Assembly (NCBI RefSeq): GCF_026914305.1
Contig: NZ_CP113866.1
Location: 337,501 to 401,500 of the forward strand
Length of the DNA stretch: 64,000 nt
DNA from: Caldicellulosiruptor acetigenus
Lineage (GTDB): Bacteria; Bacillota; Thermoanaerobacteria; Caldicellulosiruptorales; Caldicellulosiruptoraceae
Direction of reading: 5' to 3'
Shown here: in pieces, positions 59,968-64,000 of the stretch
How positions within the stretch are numbered: the stretch's first letter is position 1
Layout of the letters: each line of letters starts with the position of its first letter
Notes under the pieces: generated by a model
What the model saw: the letters and a program-made list of their open reading frames with translations, nothing else
Told to the model about the DNA's origin: nothing
Databases searched by the model: none
Translations under genes and position numbers: made by a program

Positions 59968-60405
59968 ATGGATGTTGCAAGAAGAATTATTGAACTTCGT
60001 AGAAAGTATGGAATAAGCCAATATCAACTTTCAAAATTAGCCGGTGTATCTCAATCTGCTTTATCAGAAATTGAACGGGGAATAAAACAACCAACCATCA
60101 CCACAATAGAAAACATATGCAGAGCTTTCAATATAACCCTTGCTGACTTCTTTGCTGAAAAAGAACCTGAGATTTCACCTGAAGTCAGGAGTCTGATTAA
60201 CACCGTAGCAAATTTGAGCTCAACACAGATAAAGCTGCTGGATAGCTTTTTAAAAACCTTTCAACCAGAAAGGGTTATCTTTCTTGACGACTTGTCTCCA
60301 GAAACTGCTGAGTTGATAAAGATAACTAAAAAGCTCGATAAAGAAAAAATAAGGATTTTATTGAATGTCGCAAGGTCAATGTCTGAAAGTAGGGAAATAC
60401 TCTAA
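59968..60405 (+). CDS. XRE-family regulator
   Basis: This 145-aa protein has an N-terminal helix-turn-helix (RRKYGISQYQLSKLAGVSQSALSEIERG) and a ~75-residue helical C-terminal part for oligomerisation. It is SinR-like in size and layout. AAGGAGG is located 11 bases before the ATG. It is followed by a convergent XRE gene. Confidence 0.85.
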   Translation: MDVARRIIELRRKYGISQYQLSKLAGVSQSALSEIERGIKQPTITTIENICRAFNITLADFFAEKEPEISPEVRSLINTVANLSSTQIKLLDSFLKTFQPERVIFLDDLSPETAELIKITKKLDKEKIRILLNVARSMSESREIL

Positions 60406-60434
60406 ACCCTTTTCAGCCGGTCTTGCCATTATAA

Positions 60435-60653
60435 TCACTCTCCAGACTTATTAAGAATAGTTTGATTAAGTATCGTCTTGAACAACTCCTCCGGAGTGGT
60501 TTGATAGAGCTTAGCCATCTTTGTAAGCAACTTGTATGAAGGTGTTCTTTTTCCTCTTTCTATCATTGAAAGGTAGTCTTTGTGAATGTTGAGTTGCTCG
60601 GCAGCTTCATATTGAGTTAATTTCATTCTTTTTCGATAATCCTTCAAAGTCAA
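60435..60653 (-). CDS. small XRE-family regulator
   Basis: This 72-aa helix-turn-helix protein (RKRMKLTQYEAAEQLNIHKDYLSMIERGKR) starts at TTG 60653, eight bases after GGGGTGAG. Divergent from the next XRE gene, with two GAAC-N5-GTTC palindromes in between. Confidence 0.8.
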   Translation of the reverse strand: MTLKDYRKRMKLTQYEAAEQLNIHKDYLSMIERGKRTPSYKLLTKMAKLYQTTPEELFKTILNQTILNKSGE

Positions 60654-60670
60654 CTTGACTCACCCCAATA

Positions 60671-60719
60671 GAACAATTAGTTCTGAACTTACAGCTCTAT
60701 TATACTGAACAAATTGTTC
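60671..60719. promoter_or_regulatory. twin GAAC-N5-GTTC operators
   Basis: GAACAATTAGTTC at 60671-60683 and GAACAAATTGTTC at 60707-60719, plus diverged half-sites near 60750-60785. They lie between two divergent XRE genes and are probably bound by one or both. Confidence 0.7.
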
Positions 60720-60813
60720 TATGTCAATATGTTTTTAATAAAATCAGACCATTTAGTTCAAAATATTTTGCAGAGAGGAACAAAATGTTATAGTTATTAT
60801 TGAGGTGTTCACA

Positions 60814-61173
60814 GTGAGAAATCGAATAAGAGAACTAAGACTTGAAAGGGGACTAAGTCAAGAGGAACTTGGTAAAGTCCTTAATGTGAGCGGAAGAACC
60901 ATTGGACACTACGAAAACGGATCTCGTGAACCAAGCCCAGAAGCTTTAAATAAACTTGCAGATTTCTTTGGGGTAACCATAGATTATCTGCTGTGCAGGA
61001 CTGATGTGCGCTCTAAAGATGAGCAAGACACAAGAAACAACCTGCAGACCACGGCAGATGCTAACAAAGAAGCTGCCGCTGACGATGTAAAAGAGTTGCT
61101 GCTTCTGGCTCAAAATCTGCAGGAAGAAGATTTGAAACTGTTGAAGCAAATAGCAAAAAGACTCGGGAGATAA
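60814..61173 (+). CDS. XRE-family regulator
   Basis: This 119-aa protein has an N-terminal helix-turn-helix (RELRLERGLSQEELGKVLNVSGRTIGHYENG), a short FFGVTIDYLL segment typical of phage repressors, and a helical tail. GTG 60814 is placed six bases after GAGGTG. It stands just before the DISARM cargo and could keep it silent, which is inference. Confidence 0.82.
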   Translation: MRNRIRELRLERGLSQEELGKVLNVSGRTIGHYENGSREPSPEALNKLADFFGVTIDYLLCRTDVRSKDEQDTRNNLQTTADANKEAAADDVKELLLLAQNLQEEDLKLLKQIAKRLGR

Positions 61174-61475
61174 TTTCCGATTTCCTGTATCAGGCAAAAG
61201 TATTATTTAATGTTGAACAGCAAACAATTATAAAACTCAGTTTTCAGGTAAGGGTCTGTTGCATTTGAAAACAGAGTAAGGTACAATTAGAATTAAAGGC
61301 AATATATGCTGTATCAGCTTGACCGGAGTAAATTTAAAAACATGCAGAGGAACCCGGACGGTATTGTTACCCGGATCGGACCTTTTGTTTCCCGCTTGAG
61401 TGACTGGAGAACCACCTTTTTCTGTGTACTGCTGTCAGGAAATTTTACCCTGAGTTTGAAAAGAGGTGAACCCGG
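61174..61475. other. non-coding gap before the DISARM methylase
   Basis: Roughly 300 bp without a convincing gene. A 74-codon frame from ATG 61306 overlaps the methylase start and shows no family pattern. The stretch presumably holds the promoter of the methylase; AAGAGGTG lies just ahead of its ATG. Confidence 0.5.
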
Positions 61476-62792
61476 ATGCCAGGAACGGAACTGTTTGCCG
61501 TGGACCTCTTTGCAGGCGCCGGTGGATTGATGGAGGGTTTCAGAAGAGCAGGTATAAATTTTATAGCCCATGTGGAAAAAGATAAGTACTGCTGTCAAAC
61601 TCTTCAAACACGCCTTATTTATCACTTTTTACGTGAGAACGGCGAAGAAGACCTGTATTATAAATATCTTTACGGAGAAATTACCAGAGAAGAATTTGTC
61701 AATTTATACCCGGATGAGTTCGGACAAATAAGTAAAACAATTATAAACATTGAAATAAATGATAAAACACTGCCATATATAGTTGACAGGATAAACTGTT
61801 TGATGAGAGAAAAAGGACTAAAAAACATAGATTTGCTGATTGGCGGGCCACCGTGCCAGGCATATTCACTTGTGGGGAGAGCCCGGGACCCGTACAACAT
61901 GGAAAACGACCCGCGCAACTATCTCTACAGATACTATATCAGAATCCTCAAAAAATTTAAACCCGAAGTATTTGTATTCGAGAACGTACCCGGGATACTT
62001 TCCGCGGGTGACGGAAAACTTTTTTCAACTGTTCAGCGTTACTTTAAAAAAGCCGGCTACGAAATTGAATACCGTATTCTGAACAGTGCGGATTTTCTTG
62101 TTTTGCAAAACAGAAAAAGAGTTATATTGATGGGATGGAAAAAAGGCAGTAATTTCAAGTATCCTGAGTTCAAAAAAATAGAGCATAACTATAAAGTAAA
62201 AGACCTGCTTCTTGACCTGCCACCTCTCAAACCAGGTGAAGGAGAGGACAGAAAGCCATTGAATTATATTGCACCACCTTCAGATTACCTCAGCAAAACA
62301 GGAATAAGACAGGACAGGGATGTTGTAATACATCACAGGGCCAGAAACCACAGAGCACTTGACCTTGAAATTTACAGAATTGCAATAGAGTACTATCTGA
62401 ATGGTAAAAAATTAAAATACACAGATTTACCGGAACATCTTCAGACGCACAGAAATAAAGATTCGTTCCTCGATAGATTCAAAGTTGTTGACTGGGAGGC
62501 GCCATGCAGTCATACTGTTGTATCTCACATAAGCAAGGACGGTCATTATTATATTCATCCGGACATCAAACAGCTAAGATCAATCACCGTACGGGAAGCA
62601 GCAAGAATTCAGTCTTTTCCCGACAACTACATATTTGAAGGATCACGAACACAGCAATTCATACAGGTCGGCAATGCAGTTCCGCCTCTCATGGCATATG
62701 GAATAGCTGCAGAGATAAAAAAATGTTCTCATAATGTTTTACAGCAAATAAGTCCGGATTTTCAAATAATTGTTTGCAAAGGAGGGCTTTAG
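61476..62792 (+). CDS. drmMII: DNA cytosine-5 methyltransferase (DrmMII-like)
   Basis: This 438-aa m5C methylase has motif I VDLFAGAGGLMEGFRRAG, motif IV with catalytic Cys in LIGGPPCQAYSLVGRARD (around residue 125), motif VI FVFENVPGI, motif VIII QNRKRVILMG and motifs IX-X with QVGNAVPPLMAYGIA. The target-recognition region (about 240-380) includes HHRARNHRALD. It is one base from the DrmA gene, so it most likely is the DISARM methylase that marks host DNA. Confidence 0.88.
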   Translation: MPGTELFAVDLFAGAGGLMEGFRRAGINFIAHVEKDKYCCQTLQTRLIYHFLRENGEEDLYYKYLYGEITREEFVNLYPDEFGQISKTIINIEINDKTLPYIVDRINCLMREKGLKNIDLLIGGPPCQAYSLVGRARDPYNMENDPRNYLYRYYIRILKKFKPEVFVFENVPGILSAGDGKLFSTVQRYFKKAGYEIEYRILNSADFLVLQNRKRVILMGWKKGSNFKYPEFKKIEHNYKVKDLLLDLPPLKPGEGEDRKPLNYIAPPSDYLSKTGIRQDRDVVIHHRARNHRALDLEIYRIAIEYYLNGKKLKYTDLPEHLQTHRNKDSFLDRFKVVDWEAPCSHTVVSHISKDGHYYIHPDIKQLRSITVREAARIQSFPDNYIFEGSRTQQFIQVGNAVPPLMAYGIAAEIKKCSHNVLQQISPDFQIIVCKGGL

Positions 62793-62793
62793 A

Positions 62794-64000
62794 ATGAGAG
62801 AACTTATTCTTGCCGACCTGATCAAAGATGTGCTCGGACCGAGAAATGGTGTTGATGAAATTCTGAACCACAGTCCGTCAGGTGAATTTATCACGGGAGT
62901 ACTTGCACCACAAAACATTCATGAAGAAAGGGATCCGGATACAGAAAACGCTGCATTTATCGAAATTGATACCGGAGAACCCGAAGACATGGATACCGGC
63001 GAAAATACAGCGGTCTTTTCGCCCGAACTCAACCCGAAAGATATACCGCATTCAATGGGGATTTCATTCTGCCTGTCTGCCAGAAACAATAACCCTGAAA
63101 TTCAGATATGTGTTACCTGGGCAAGGTATTTTCAGGTGGAAGAAAATCAGTGGAAGAGAGAGGCAAGGGCTTTTGTTTCCGGTCCGGTGGAAGTCTTTGT
63201 TCCATCAGAGAAAGAAAACAGAAGCAGACGGAAACTGAAAATAGATAAGGACGGTGAAATTGTCCCGGATGATACTTCCGCGGAAGTCTGTCTGTATATA
63301 GATAGCAAAAAAACTGCTGAAAACCTTTTTTATGTGAGCATATATCTGGTTAATGTCATACAGAATGAACTGGGAAAAAACAGTGATGAAAAAAGATATT
63401 CCAGCCACAGATACGCATCGTATGTGCTGAAAACACAAAAGTAGAATCAATGCAGATTGACATAAAAGATGCCGGAATGGAGGATGAGGAGATAAATTTC
63501 CTTTACAGAAATTTTCCTCTTATAGCAAAAGGGCATCTCTGTTCAGCTGTATGGAGGGAAATTGACCCGGCAGGCTGGTTGAACGAAAACAGCATGTGCG
63601 AATATCCGTTTGGCTGGCCGGATGGCAGAATTGTTGCCAGAAAATACGGTGAAGAAATATACCGGAAATTTTTCCTGCCGGATCTGCGAACAGAATTCGT
63701 TCCTGTCTATACAATTGCCAATCCAGACTTTGAGTGGAAGAATGACGAAAGACCTGAACTTGATACTGCTGTGCTTGCAGAACTCTGGGATGAAGAGGAG
63801 ATTGAAAGAAAGCTGTTGCCGCTGTACAGAGGTTACAGCCGGTGGATTGAAGAACAGGAAAAACAGACCGGAAATTTAAAAGAAAAAGAAAGAGAAATAG
63901 CTTTCCGGCTCATAAACAGATGCAGAACGGTACTTGAAAGAATTAAAAAAGGAATAGACCTGCTTGTACAGGATGAAGAAACAAGACTGTGTTTTTGTTT
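62794..64000 (+). CDS. drmA: DISARM DrmA helicase, N-terminal part, frameshifted, truncated by window end
   Basis: The first frame (62794 to 63444) reads NHSPSGEFITGVLAPQN, HSMGISFCLSARN, VTWARYFQV and FYVSIYLVNVIQN, the order of blocks at the start of DrmA. It then fails. The other frame, open from 63390, gives KKIFQPQIRI, LYRNFPLIAKGHLCSAVW, RTEFVPVYTI, LLPLYRGYSRWIEEQE and RIKKGIDLLVQDEE, continuing the same protein to the window end. A missing A in the run at 63389-63394 explains the break. The helicase core lies beyond 64000. Confidence 0.78.

Larger units (their letters stand above)
23469..64000. mobile_element. integrative and conjugative element, left end and at least 40.5 kb
   Basis: Integration next to a tRNA-Ser fragment, a tyrosine integrase with ImmA/ImmR-type control, type IV secretion genes (VirB2-, VirB3-, VirB4-, VirB6-, VirD4-like), partition and replication functions and defence cargo define an ICE. 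No second tRNA-Ser copy is present before 64000, so the right end lies beyond the window. Confidence 0.85.

Noticed and set aside
60671-60719. LexA boxes
   Set aside because: The spacing GAAC-N5-GTTC has one base more than the Firmicute SOS box CGAAC-N4-GTTCG and lacks the outer C/G; XRE operators are likelier.
61306-61530. Small gene before the DISARM methylase
   Set aside because: It overlaps the well-supported methylase start by 55 bp, has no ribosome site and no recognisable pattern.
63388-63396. Programmed -1 frameshift site (A-AAA-AAG) in drmA
   Set aside because: The heptamer is present but its codon phase is wrong: in the incoming frame the codons are GAA AAA AGA, so tandem slippage on XXY-YYZ would not occur in the needed register. 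A missing base or transcriptional slippage explains it better.

Overview
The window comes from an AT-rich, thermophilic Firmicute, almost certainly Caldicellulosiruptor. The protein at 3457-4629 is very close to the characterised cellobiose 2-epimerase of C. saccharolyticus as I remember it, and the gene order around it (LacI regulator, GH130, oligosaccharide ABC transporter, YesM/YesN pair) is typical of that genus.

Chromosomal part (1 to about 23.47 kb). The window opens in the 3' end of a 23S rRNA gene, followed by 5S rRNA. Next come a lone MoxR ATPase, VOC and ThuA-like proteins, and a beta-mannoside/cello-oligosaccharide locus (epimerase, LacI, GH130 phosphorylase, solute-binding protein, two permeases, sensor kinase, response regulator). 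metE, on the minus strand, sits behind a cobalamin riboswitch whose terminator, antiterminator and anti-antiterminator can all be traced. A solitary OLD-family nuclease, an IS30-like remnant and the biotin genes (bioY-bioD-bioA, convergent bioB) follow. Both biotin promoters carry a BirA-type palindrome over the -35 box.

Integrated conjugative element (about 23.47 kb to beyond 64 kb). A 61-bp 3' fragment of tRNA-Ser(GGA) marks the left attachment site. Next to it are a tyrosine integrase, an ImmA-like peptidase and an ImmR-like repressor. The plus-strand block from 25.9 to 53.1 kb carries a type IV secretion set (VirB2-like, PrgI/VirB3-like, VirB4, a VirB6-like channel protein with a frameshift in its signal peptide, VirD4), a JAMM-motif protein, a ParM/parC/ParR partition system, a RusA-like protein, a replication-relaxation protein beside a 0.5-kb non-coding oriT candidate, a tRNA-His, HU, thymidine kinase, a stand-alone DruA (DUF4338), and many small unknown proteins. 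An intact IS1182-type element (53.1-54.9 kb) separates this block from a minus-strand block (54.9-59.8 kb) with a radical SAM protein, small phage-like proteins, a DnaC-type loader and a replication initiator whose gene contains six tandem 13-bp iterons. Four small XRE regulators follow. The window ends in a DISARM defence locus (cytosine methylase and the start of DrmA, with a frameshift). The right end of the element, predicted to be an intact tRNA-Ser, lies outside the window.

Three element-wide patterns deserve most attention. First, a repeated leader motif (two copies of AGTTWGC spaced by about 7 nt) occurs ten times. Eight copies lie directly before a Shine-Dalgarno sequence, mostly inside alternative hairpins. 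Second, nearly every gene is followed by a terminator-like hairpin, often folded around the stop codon. Third, the extended -10 sequence GTGGTATAAT recurs seven times. In addition, a non-coding stretch of about 650 nt (48.9-49.5 kb) has a perfect 17-bp helix between segments 420 nt apart, closed by a second long-range helix, as expected of a large structured RNA.
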